DNA of 10,000 bases from Chloroflexota bacterium (GCA_020217065.1 JAIWOB010000129.1:1-10000); one strand, 5' to 3'. Positions 1 through 6,322 are shown, numbered from the stretch's first letter. The notes: a model not told the origin generated them from the letters alone. Translations and numbers: made by a program.

Positions 1-801
1 TGGGAGTTCTTTCAGCGGGAGCCGTTTCAATTGATTGTGACCGACTGGATGATGCCCCGCCTCGACGGACCAGGGCTGATACAAAAAGTCCGCGCCGCTC
101 AGGAGAGATACGTCTATATCATCATGCTCACCGCCATAGACGAAAAGCCCAAGGTGGTCATGGGGCTGGAGGCGGGCGCCGACGAATACCTGACCAAGCC
201 CTTCAACAAGAACGAGCTTCTAGCGCGGATTGCGAGCGGCAAGCGTATCCTCACCCTAGAGCGGCAACTCACCGAGGCGCGCCAGCAGGTGGAAGTCCTT
301 GCCAGGCATGACGGGCTGACGGGTTTGCTGAACCGCAGGTCAATCGAGGAATGCGCTGAGGCGGAGTTCAAGATGACCGCCCGCAAAGAACGCCCAATGA
401 GCGTCATCCTGCTCGATGTGGACCACTTCAAAAACGTCAACGACCAGTTTGGACACGCCGCCGGCGACCAAACCCTGCGACAAATAGCAAAGACGCTCAA
501 GGAAAACTTACGCGATTATGACCGCGTCGGACGATGGGGCGGCGAGGAGTTTATCCTTATCCTGCCGGACACCGAATTGAAAGACGCCGTTAAAGCGGCG
601 GAACGCCTCAGGACGCAAATAGAGCAAACGGAAATTCCGTTGGAAAACGAAAAGACGATTTCCGTCCGCGTCAGTCTTGGGGTGGCTTGCACAATTGACG
701 GCTTCCCGTCCCTCTCGAAGTTGATTGACGCCGCCGACCAGGCGCTGTATAAGGCGAAACAAAACGGACGCAACCGCGTCTGCGTTTTTGGAGAAGAGTA
801 A
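1..801 (+). CDS. Response regulator with receiver and GGDEF domains (diguanylate cyclase), 5'-truncated by window edge
   Basis: Makes c-di-GMP from two GTP, gated by phosphorylation of the receiver domain (PleD/WspR-like). The frame is open from base 1, so the true start lies upstream; 266 codons are visible. Counting from the first codon, the receiver part shows the phospho-acceptor Asp15 (in TDWMMPRLDG), Thr44 (LTA) and Lys66 (TKPF). A helical linker (about 82-102) leads into GGDEF, with HDGLTGLLNRR, the metal-binding Asp in LLDVDHFK (139-141), and the signature GGEEF at 180-184, which is the active form. An RDYD at 171-174, five residues before GGEEF, matches the RxxD inhibitory I-site, so product feedback is likely. 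GH13 begins 2 nt after its stop, implying one transcript and coupled translation. The receiver's N-terminal acidic pair is outside the window. The cognate kinase is not visible. Confidence 0.95.
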   Translation, partial: WEFFQREPFQLIVTDWMMPRLDGPGLIQKVRAAQERYVYIIMLTAIDEKPKVVMGLEAGADEYLTKPFNKNELLARIASGKRILTLERQLTEARQQVEVLARHDGLTGLLNRRSIEECAEAEFKMTARKERPMSVILLDVDHFKNVNDQFGHAAGDQTLRQIAKTLKENLRDYDRVGRWGGEEFILILPDTELKDAVKAAERLRTQIEQTEIPLENEKTISVRVSLGVACTIDGFPSLSKLIDAADQALYKAKQNGRNRVCVFGEE

Positions 802-803
802 AC

Positions 804-2402
804 ATGCCCGCTCCCTGGTATCATAAGACAAGCCTTTACCAAATTTATCCGCGTTCGTTTTACGACAGCGACGGCGACGGCGTCGGCGACATCAAGGGGA
901 TTCTGCAAAAACTGGACTACATCCAAGGGCTCGGCTTCGAGACGATTTGGTGCTCGCCCTTCTTTTCTTCGCCCCAGGCGGATTTCGGTTACGACATCTC
1001 GGACTACGCCGGCATCGCCCCCGAATACGGCGTCCTGGACGACGCGCTGCGCCTCATCGAGGAAGTCCACCGGCGCGGGATGAAAATCATCTTCGACATG
1101 GTTCTAAACCACACTTCGGACCAGCATCCCTGGTTCAAAGAGTCGCGTTCCTCGCGCGATAACCCCAAAGCCGATTGGTACATCTGGCGCGACAAGCCTA
1201 ACAACTGGAACAGCATCACGGGCGGCAGCGGCTGGCATTTCGCCGCCGAGCGCGGACAATATTTCTGGAGCAGTTTTCTTCCCTTTCAGCCCGACCTGAA
1301 CTACCGCAATCCCGAAGTAAAGCGAGCCATGTTTGATATCGTCCGCTTTTGGCTGGGCAAGGGCGTGGATGGGTTCCGCCTCGACATTTTCAACGTCATC
1401 TATAAAGACGCGCAATTCCGCAACAACCCCTTCTCCTTCAAGTTGATTCAGACCGAAGACGACCCGTCGGGATTTTTCCAAGAGGCAAAATACACGGCGA
1501 ACCAGGCGGAGAGTTTTCAATTTGCGCGGGAGCTCCGTAAAGTCGCCGACGAGTTTGGCGAAAAACTTCTCCTTGGGGAAGTCACCGGAGACCGCGCCAT
1601 CATCCGCAAGTTTTTAGGAGAAGAAACCAACGACGGCTTGGGACTGGTCTTCGACTTTGGAATGCTCGATTTCAAATTCACGGCGGATTACTTCGGCAAT
1701 CTAATTAAAGAAATGGAAAGGCATTATCCCGAACCGTTCGCGCCGGTTTACGTCTTCAGCAACCACGACAGGCACAGAAGCGCGCACCGTCTGCGCGGGG
1801 ACCTTCGTAAAGCGAAACTGCTCCACCTGCTGCAATGGACTGCGCGCGGAACGCCTTGCATGTATTACGGCGAAGAGATTGGAATGACGAATTTTCCCCA
1901 GCCTTTCCGCTCCGCGCTCGACCCCGTTCCGCATAAATTCAAACGCATCCCGCGCTTCGTCTTCGACGGGCTTGGACTGCTCATCAACCGCGACGAAGTC
2001 CGCACGCCGATGCAATGGGATGAAACAAAGAACGCGGGGTTTTCTTCGGCTGAAACAACCTGGCTGCCCGTGCATGAAAATTACAAGTCAATCAACGTCG
2101 AGCGCGAGGACAAAGACAAAAACTCATTGCTCAACGTCGTCCGCGCGCTGGGAAAACTTCGCAAAGAGAACGCGGTTTTGCGGGAAGGTTCGCTCGAACT
2201 CATGAACGGACTGCCCGGCGGCGTACTTGGATATGCGAGGAAATTGGGCGACGAGAGGGCGGTCGTTTTGCTTAATTTCGACGAGCGGGCAAAGGAAATC
2301 CCCTTGGAGCGTTCGGGATGCCTTCTCAAATTATCGGAAGCGGATGAGATAAAAGAAAAAGCCGTTCGGTTGAACGGCTTGAGCGGGATAGTTGTCAAGT
2401 AG
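804..2402 (+). CDS. GH13 family alpha-glucosidase (oligo-1,6-glucosidase / alpha-amylase family)
   Basis: Retaining glycoside hydrolase that cleaves (or transfers) alpha-glucosyl units from malto- or isomalto-oligosaccharides; no signal peptide, so cytoplasmic. All GH13 signatures are present: a Ca-loop-like DSDGDGVGDIKG (21-32), region I DMVLNH (98-103), QPDLN (162-166, typical of the oligo-1,6-glucosidase group), region II GFRLD with nucleophile Asp194, region III LLLGE with acid/base Glu259, region IV NHD with Asp322, and RTPMQWD (400-406). At 532 aa it is close to the usual 540-560 aa, and the C-terminal beta domain looks complete. The residue after the nucleophile is Ile195; aliphatic residues there favour alpha-1,6 bonds and Thr favours alpha-1,4 in characterised enzymes, so alpha-1,6 activity is plausible. 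The ATG at 804 has GGAGAAG about 8 nt upstream. Trehalose synthase or sucrose phosphorylase-like activity is not excluded. Confidence 0.93.
   Translation: MPAPWYHKTSLYQIYPRSFYDSDGDGVGDIKGILQKLDYIQGLGFETIWCSPFFSSPQADFGYDISDYAGIAPEYGVLDDALRLIEEVHRRGMKIIFDMVLNHTSDQHPWFKESRSSRDNPKADWYIWRDKPNNWNSITGGSGWHFAAERGQYFWSSFLPFQPDLNYRNPEVKRAMFDIVRFWLGKGVDGFRLDIFNVIYKDAQFRNNPFSFKLIQTEDDPSGFFQEAKYTANQAESFQFARELRKVADEFGEKLLLGEVTGDRAIIRKFLGEETNDGLGLVFDFGMLDFKFTADYFGNLIKEMERHYPEPFAPVYVFSNHDRHRSAHRLRGDLRKAKLLHLLQWTARGTPCMYYGEEIGMTNFPQPFRSALDPVPHKFKRIPRFVFDGLGLLINRDEVRTPMQWDETKNAGFSSAETTWLPVHENYKSINVEREDKDKNSLLNVVRALGKLRKENAVLREGSLELMNGLPGGVLGYARKLGDERAVVLLNFDERAKEIPLERSGCLLKLSEADEIKEKAVRLNGLSGIVVK
2350..2380 (-). 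terminator. Intrinsic terminator of alaS, inside the GH13 3' coding end
   Basis: Read on the minus strand, AAGCCGTTC-aacc-GAACGGCTT forms a perfect 9-bp stem with a 4-nt loop (2380-2359), followed by a T-rich tract TTTTTCTTTT. It lies about 48 nt after the alaS stop. It is encoded entirely within the last codons of the convergent GH13 gene. Only 25 nt separate the two stop codons, so there is no room for it between the genes. Confidence 0.8.
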
Positions 2403-2427
2403 CGGCGGCGGATTACGCTTTTCCGCT

Positions 2428-5130
2428 TTACTTCAATTTTTCTTCCAGAACGTTCGGCAATTTAGCGAACGCTTCTTTGGCGTTTCCGGTCAGGCTTCCC
2501 TGCGCCAGGTTGGGACGTCCGCCGCCTTTTCCGCCGATGCCCAGGATAAGGTCGCCAGCCTTTAGCCCGCGCTTAACCGCGTCTTCCGTCACAGCCGCAA
2601 TCACAACGGAGCCGGTCGTTAAAACAACCGCGCCATTCTTCGGGTATTTCTCGCGGAATTTGTCGGCAAGGGAACGCAGGGTTTCCACGTCGGCGTTGGG
2701 GATTTCCGCGCCTAGAACGTTCACGTCCTTAATCCGTTGAACGTTGGCAAGTTGGTCGTTAAAAGCCGCGAAAGCCGATTGCGAACGAAGGTCTGCGAGT
2801 TTCTTTTTGAGGTCGGAAACTTCGTCCTGTAAGGCTTCCACTTTCGCGGGGACTTCTTCCACGCTTGACTTCAACGCGCCCGCAGCCTGCTTCAGCGTTT
2901 TGAAGCGCTTCTGAATCAACTCGTAAGCGCCGCGCCCCGTCACCGCCTCGATGCGGCGAATCCCAGCCGCCGCCGAGCCTTCGCTGACAATAAGAAACGC
3001 GCCGACGTCAGACGTGCGCTCAAGGTGCGTGCCGCCGCAAAGTTCATAAGAATATCGTTCGTTCTCATCTTCAAGAATGGAAATGGTGCGGACAGTCTCG
3101 CCATACTTCTCGCCAAAGAGCGCCATCGCGCCTTCCTTGCGGGCTTCATCCAGCGGCTTGATTTCCTTGTGGACGGGCATGTCGGCGGCGACCGCCTCAT
3201 TGACCAATTTCTCGACGCGCTCGATTTGCTCGGAAGTCATGGCTTCGGGGTGGGTAAAGTCGAAGCGCAGATGAGTCGGCGCGACAAGGGAGCCCGCCTG
3301 CCGCGCATGCTCGCCGAGGACTTCATGCAGGGCTTTGTGTAACAGATGCGTGGCGGTGTGATTCCGCATGATGTCGTGACGGCGGACCATATCCACCTCG
3401 GCGACGGCTTTGTCGCCGACCTTAGGATGCCCCGAAATGACCTGCCCGACATGAGCGATGACGCCAGCGGCGGCGCGGCGGACGGCGGACACTTCAATCT
3501 CCCAATCCTTGCCGCGAATATATCCCTCATCGCCAACCTGACCGCCCGCTTCGATGTAGAAACCAGTCTTCGGCAGGATGACTTCAACCTGGTCGTCGAG
3601 GGACGCAGAAGAAACCGACTCGCCGTTGACAATCAACGCGAGGATTTCGCCCTCTACCTTTGCGCTGGTATAGGGGTCGTACTCCACGCCGCGCTCGTCC
3701 AACTTGCCCCTTGCCTGCAAATCTTTCAAAATGCCCGCAAAAAATTCTGAATCTTCGCCGCCCAGTTTGCCCATCGCCTTCCCGCCGCCGGAAGCCGCGC
3801 TATGTTCTTCCTTGGCGGCGTGAAAGCCCGCTTCGTCAACGTCAAGACCCTGTTCGCGGGCAATATCGCGGGAGATTTCAAAGGGCAAGCCGTAGGTGGC
3901 GTACAGGTCAAAGGCTTTGCGTCCGTCGAGGACTTTGGCGTTTGCGGCGCGAAGTTCAGAGAGGAGATTCTCCAGATGGGCGGCGCCAGCCTCCACCGTG
4001 CGCGCAAAACGGATTTCCTCGCGGGTGAGGTTGTCCAAAATTGTGGCGCGATTCTTTTCCAATTCGGGATAAAAATCTCCATACTGGGCGATGACCGCCT
4101 CCGCAACTTTGGCAAGGAACGGCTCTTTAAGACCAATCTTCGCGCCAAAGCGGGCGGCGCGGCGGACAACCATCCGCGTAATATAGTTGCGTCCGCCGTT
4201 GCCGGGGACAACGCCGTCGGCGATGAGAAAGGCGGCGCCTCGAACATGGTCGCAAATGACGCGGTAGGGCGTGAAGTCGGCAAGCATTTCCGCTTCGCTG
4301 TGACCGGTGAGAGAGCGCAGGACCTCCAACGAACCGCTAAAGAGGTCGGTCTTGTAGTTGGAGTCGACCCCTTGCAGTACCGCGACAATACGCTCGAAGC
4401 CCATGCCCGTGTCCACATGTTTGGCGGGCAGAAGTTCAAGGCGGCCGTCGTCGAACAGGTTGTATTGGATAAAGACGTTGTTCCAGAGTTCGAGGAAGCG
4501 CGTGCATTCGCCGTTGACTCCGCAGCGATGCGGCTGCCCGCGCAGGTTATCGCGCTCTTCGCCGAGGTCAATGTGGATTTCGGAGCAAGGTCCGCAGGGA
4601 CCCGTTTCAGCCATCTGCCAGAAGTTTTCCTTGCGCCCGAAGAAGAGAACGTGAGACGGGTCAAAACCGGGCTGGCGCTTCCAAATTTCCGCCGCTTCGT
4701 CGTCGCGCGGAATGTTGCCTTTGTCGTCTTCAAAGCAGGTGGCGTAAAGCCTATCTTTGGGCAATCCCCAGACTTCGGTGAGCAATTCCCACGACCAGGC
4801 GATGGCTTCCTTCTTGTAATAATCGCCAAAAGACCAATTGCCGAGCATCTCAAAAAAAGTGTGATGGGTATCGTCGCGTCCCACGTCTTCGAGGTCGTTA
4901 TGCTTGCCCGCCACGCGCATACATTTCTGGGAATCCACGGCGCGGGTATAGGGCTTTTTGTCCGTGCCGATAAAAACGTCCTTGAATTGCACCATGCCCG
5001 AATTGGTGAACAGCAGCGTGCTGTCGCCGCCCGGCACAAGGGACATGGAAGGCACGGCGGTATGCCCGCGCTCGACGAAGAAATCAATGAAATCCTGGCG
5101 AATCTGGTTGCCTGTTAGTTTTTTGCTCAT
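2428..5130 (-). CDS. alaS: Alanyl-tRNA synthetase
   Basis: Charges tRNA-Ala with alanine and hydrolyses mischarged Ser/Gly-tRNA-Ala. At 900 aa it matches full-length bacterial AlaRS (about 875). The class II catalytic core occupies roughly 1-250, with FTNSGMVQFKDVF (41-53), DVGRDDTHHTFFEMLGNWSFG (motif 2 area, 82-102) and TGMGFERI (241-248). The tRNA-recognition domain follows. The editing domain has the zinc and catalytic ligands HTATH (591-595) and CGGTH (698-702). A coiled-coil stretch (about 755-785) leads to the C-Ala domain with GIGGKGGGRPNLAQGS (864-879). A Cys-containing segment HRCGVNGEC (201-209) sits in the aminoacylation domain where the E. coli enzyme has a different loop. The ATG at 5130 has GGAG 6 nt upstream. 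Upstream lie two promoters and an Ala-codon leader with a terminator, suggesting regulation by alanyl-tRNA supply. Confidence 0.98.
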   Translation of the reverse strand: MSKKLTGNQIRQDFIDFFVERGHTAVPSMSLVPGGDSTLLFTNSGMVQFKDVFIGTDKKPYTRAVDSQKCMRVAGKHNDLEDVGRDDTHHTFFEMLGNWSFGDYYKKEAIAWSWELLTEVWGLPKDRLYATCFEDDKGNIPRDDEAAEIWKRQPGFDPSHVLFFGRKENFWQMAETGPCGPCSEIHIDLGEERDNLRGQPHRCGVNGECTRFLELWNNVFIQYNLFDDGRLELLPAKHVDTGMGFERIVAVLQGVDSNYKTDLFSGSLEVLRSLTGHSEAEMLADFTPYRVICDHVRGAAFLIADGVVPGNGGRNYITRMVVRRAARFGAKIGLKEPFLAKVAEAVIAQYGDFYPELEKNRATILDNLTREEIRFARTVEAGAAHLENLLSELRAANAKVLDGRKAFDLYATYGLPFEISRDIAREQGLDVDEAGFHAAKEEHSAASGGGKAMGKLGGEDSEFFAGILKDLQARGKLDERGVEYDPYTSAKVEGEILALIVNGESVSSASLDDQVEVILPKTGFYIEAGGQVGDEGYIRGKDWEIEVSAVRRAAAGVIAHVGQVISGHPKVGDKAVAEVDMVRRHDIMRNHTATHLLHKALHEVLGEHARQAGSLVAPTHLRFDFTHPEAMTSEQIERVEKLVNEAVAADMPVHKEIKPLDEARKEGAMALFGEKYGETVRTISILEDENERYSYELCGGTHLERTSDVGAFLIVSEGSAAAGIRRIEAVTGRGAYELIQKRFKTLKQAAGALKSSVEEVPAKVEALQDEVSDLKKKLADLRSQSAFAAFNDQLANVQRIKDVNVLGAEIPNADVETLRSLADKFREKYPKNGAVVLTTGSVVIAAVTEDAVKRGLKAGDLILGIGGKGGGRPNLAQGSLTGNAKEAFAKLPNVLEEKLK

Positions 5131-5162
5131 AGAACGCTCCGAGTTTTGATGATGACTGGCGA

Positions 5163-5171
5163 ATTATACCA
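5163..5171 (-). promoter_or_regulatory. Proximal alaS promoter (extended -10)
   Basis: On the minus strand TGG-TATAAT (5171-5163) is a consensus extended -10 box. The predicted start is near 5156, giving a 26-nt 5' UTR with GGAG before the alaS ATG. The -35 region is poor (TCTTCA at 17-bp spacing), which an extended -10 tolerates. It lies downstream of the leader terminator, so it would give alaS transcription that bypasses attenuation. Confidence 0.65.
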
Positions 5172-5241
5172 ATCAAAGGAAAGGATGAAGAATCAATTGT
5201 GAAAGATGAAAATTGTAGGGCGGGTCGTCCCTGCGACAAAT

Positions 5242-5276
5242 AAAAAAAAGCCCCGAACCTGTCGGTTTCGGGGCTT
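5242..5276 (-). terminator. Leader terminator (attenuator hairpin) upstream of alaS
   Basis: Minus-strand AAGCCCCGAA (5276-5267) pairs perfectly with TTCGGGGCTT (5257-5248), with a possible inner CC-GACA-GG extension, then a run of eight T (5249-5242, overlapping the stem end). This is a strong textbook intrinsic terminator. It sits 19 nt after the stop of the Ala-rich leader ORF and 112 nt before the alaS start codon, so it would abort transcripts from the distal promoter. It also could end read-through from the upstream uspA gene. Confidence 0.85.
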
Positions 5277-5294
5277 AAGTTTCTTTGCGCAGTC

Positions 5295-5378
5295 TCAAGC
5301 CGTGACAGGTTCGCAGAACGCGCGCGCAGCGGCGGCGGCTTGAGCGGCGGAATTGAGAGAATAGCCTTTTGTCTTCAT
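5295..5378 (-). CDS. Alanine-rich leader peptide upstream of alaS (27 aa)
   Basis: A short ORF, ATG at 5378 to TGA at 5295. Nine of 27 residues are Ala, clustered as AAQAAAAARA at residues 11-20; the peptide starts MKTKGYSLNS and ends FCEPVTA. Alanine codons before an alanyl-tRNA synthetase gene are what an amino-acid-specific leader peptide should show, so its role is probably to sense charged tRNA-Ala by ribosome position, not to act as a protein. It has no Shine-Dalgarno, and the predicted transcription start falls on or next to the A of its ATG, suggesting leaderless initiation. GCC, GCT and GCG codons are all used. A chance ORF in GC-rich DNA is the alternative, but the terminator and antiterminator pairing around it argue against that. 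Confidence 0.75.
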   Translation of the reverse strand: MKTKGYSLNSAAQAAAAARAFCEPVTA

Positions 5379-5379
5379 A

Positions 5380-5590
5380 GAGTAAATTATACCACGCGCG
5401 AAAATAACGACAGCCCTGAAAGACACGGCTTTCCTAAAATTCAAGCGTTTGCATGGAACGGGGCAAACCCGTCGTCCATTTTACCAACACGCTTCCAATT
5501 CGCCGGCGCAAATCGGAAGGTAAGTTATCCGCTCAGGACCGGAAGAAGGGCGGGTTCTTTCAGCCCTGAGGTTTTCCTTCGCTCTGCGAT
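5380..5590. other. Intergenic region between leader promoter and uspA stop
   Basis: Apart from the distal leader promoter, I see no gene here. There is one foldable segment on the + strand, ATGGA-ACGGG-gcaaa-CCCGT-cg-TCCAT (5453-5479), followed by TTTT; no + strand gene ends before it, so its role is unclear. A looser inverted repeat AGGGC/GCCCT at about 5548-5567 follows the uspA stop but lacks a T tract. CAGCCCTGA occurs twice (5411, 5561). Confidence 0.4.
5386..5413 (-). promoter_or_regulatory. Distal alaS / leader promoter
   Basis: Minus-strand TGG-TATAAT with -10 at 5391-5386 is the same extended -10 as in the proximal promoter. A weak -35 CTGTCG (5413-5408) is 16 bp upstream. The predicted start is about 5379, one base before the leader-peptide ATG. 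Confidence 0.65.
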
Positions 5591-6025
5591 TTAATTGGGA
5601 TGTATCAGCAGGACCGGAATGCGCGAGGCGTGGACCACCTCTTCCGCTACGCTGCCTTTCAACAGGCGCTGGACGCCAACCCGCCCATGAGTGGACATGG
5701 CGATTACGTCGGCGTGCGTTTCCTCCGCAGCCTCCACAATCGCGTCTGGAATGGAGCCATCGCGCATGAGCACGGCGACTTTCACGCCTTCCTTCCGCAA
5801 TTTGGAGACTTCCGTCTCCATGTACTCCAGCGCTTCTTTCTTGATTGAATCGGAAATCATCCTGCATTCGCCCTCGTCGCGGTGATAGAAGTTCGGGTCG
5901 GGCGTCACCGCCACCCGCAGGAGAACAAGTTCTGCGCCTTCGGATTTTGCAAGGGCTTGGGCGTGAGGAAGCGCCGCTTCCGCCAGCGGCGTGCCGTCAA
6001 GGGGAACGAGAATCTTCTTATACAT
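5591..6025 (-). CDS. Universal stress protein, UspA family (ATP-binding type)
   Basis: A single Usp domain of 144 aa, the usual size, cytoplasmic and normally dimeric; members bind ATP and help survival under starvation, oxidative or respiratory stress, with no defined reaction. The N-terminal strand is YKKILVPLDGTPLAEAALPHA (2-22) with the nucleotide-contacting Asp10. The C-terminal part has STHGRVGVQRLLKGSVAEEV (111-130), matching the Gly-x9-Gly-Ser ATP loop (Gly114, Gly124-Ser125), although the usual first Gly of G-x2-G is Ser111, a common variant. It ends in IPVLLIHP. The ATG at 6025 has a strong AAAGGAG with good spacing. It is monocistronic, with its own promoter near 6174-6202 carrying a CRP/FNR-like palindrome, and a 142-nt leader rich in inverted repeats. 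Confidence 0.95.
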   Translation of the reverse strand: MYKKILVPLDGTPLAEAALPHAQALAKSEGAELVLLRVAVTPDPNFYHRDEGECRMISDSIKKEALEYMETEVSKLRKEGVKVAVLMRDGSIPDAIVEAAEETHADVIAMSTHGRVGVQRLLKGSVAEEVVHASRIPVLLIHPN

Positions 6026-6043
6026 GTCACATCTCCTTTCCGC

Positions 6044-6167
6044 AAAAAGGACATGCTACCGCTTATTCATCGTCCCGCAGGGTTTCCCCCAGGGCAGGGT
6101 ATGGTTTCGTCAAATTTTCAGCAGGCTTTGCCTGCGGGACACTCCGCGTGAAGAAGCGAACATGTCC
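6044..6167 (-). promoter_or_regulatory. Structured 5' leader of uspA with alternative hairpins
   Basis: Transcribed on the minus strand, the leader has nested long-range pairings: GGACATG (6167-6161) with CATGTCC (6055-6049), CGCTT (6158-6154) with AAGCG (6064-6060), and a perfect 10-bp GTCCCGCAGG (6140-6131) with CCTGCGGGAC (6081-6072). These compete with two local hairpins: GCAGGC-aaa-GCCTGC (6135-6121), and GGAC-(g)-ATG...CATGTCC (about 6075-6049), which is followed directly by TTTTT (6048-6044). The predicted transcript start coincides with the first G of the closing stem. This is the layout of a switchable leader, or else of a short palindromic intergenic repeat. No known riboswitch motif was recognised. 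Confidence 0.5.
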
Positions 6168-6173
6168 ATATTT

Positions 6174-6202
6174 AATTTAGCAAAACGCGAACGGGAATTC
6201 AA
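6174..6202 (-). promoter_or_regulatory. uspA promoter
   Basis: Minus-strand -35 TTGAAT (6202-6197), 17-bp spacer, -10 TAAATT (6179-6174); predicted start about 6167. This is the only well-spaced pair I found upstream of uspA, and it abuts a palindrome at the activator position. Confidence 0.55.
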
Positions 6203-6216
6203 GTGACGGTTGTCAC
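6203..6216. promoter_or_regulatory. CRP/FNR-like operator, GTGAC-N4-GTCAC
   Basis: A perfect palindrome GTGAC-ggtt-GTCAC, containing the GTGA-N6-TCAC core of CRP/FNR-family sites. Its centre (6209.5) lies about 42.5 bp upstream of the predicted uspA start, essentially the class II activator position (-41.5), touching the -35 box. It is also upstream of the divergent PilZ gene, about 86 bp before that promoter's -35. Which regulator binds is unknown. Confidence 0.5.
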
Positions 6217-6294
6217 TATCGCAACGGCAAGTCGCCAAAGACGGCAAATGCTTGCAATATCAATACAAAACGCCGAGAAGCCCGCGCCGCGGGA

Positions 6295-6322
6295 TTGATT
6301 TTGACCTCAAATCCGGTAAACT
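6295..6322 (+). promoter_or_regulatory. Candidate promoter of the PilZ gene
   Basis: TTGATT (6295-6300), 16-bp spacer, TAAACT (6317-6322), with start near 6329 and the ribosome site 6 nt later. An alternative pairing is TTGACC (6301-6306) with TATATG (6322-6327), at a poor 15-bp spacing. Confidence 0.4.

Larger units (their letters stand above)
5242..5379 (-). promoter_or_regulatory. Putative ribosome-mediated transcription attenuator controlling alaS
   Basis: The leader RNA can adopt two exclusive folds. Segment 1 CUCAAGCCG (5344-5336) overlaps Ala codons 12-15 and is exactly complementary to segment 2 CGGCUUGAG (5302-5294), which overlaps the leader stop codon. The antiterminator strand CGAACCUGUC (5313-5304) is exactly complementary over 10 bp to GACAGGUUCG (5263-5254), which contains the loop and part of the 3' arm of the terminator. 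A ribosome stalled in the Ala run (codons 14-18, 5339-5325) would cover segment 1 and leave 5313-5304 free to disrupt the terminator. A ribosome reaching the stop would cover 5313-5304 and allow termination. The pairings are seen directly; the mechanism is inferred by analogy with trp/his/pheST attenuators. Confidence 0.75.

Noticed and set aside
2401..2440. AGCGG...CCGCT as a + strand terminator for GH13
   Set aside because: The 5-bp stem has a 17-nt loop and is followed only by a broken T-rich stretch. Too weak to call.
3802..5118. A 438-codon + strand reading frame opposite alaS, and a 453-codon minus-strand frame at 3726-5087
   Set aside because: Both lie wholly within alaS in other frames. 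AlaRS motifs are intact in the chosen frame, and the shadow translations show no recognisable domain; GC-rich third positions create such frames.
5213..5240. Second terminator or REP-like element around GTAGGGCGGGTCGTCCCTGC
   Set aside because: Only a 3-4 bp GC stem can be drawn and it has no T tract. No second copy is visible in this window.
5340..5594. 84-codon + strand reading frame between alaS and uspA
   Set aside because: It is the antisense of the leader and intergenic DNA, with low-complexity content and no good ribosome site.
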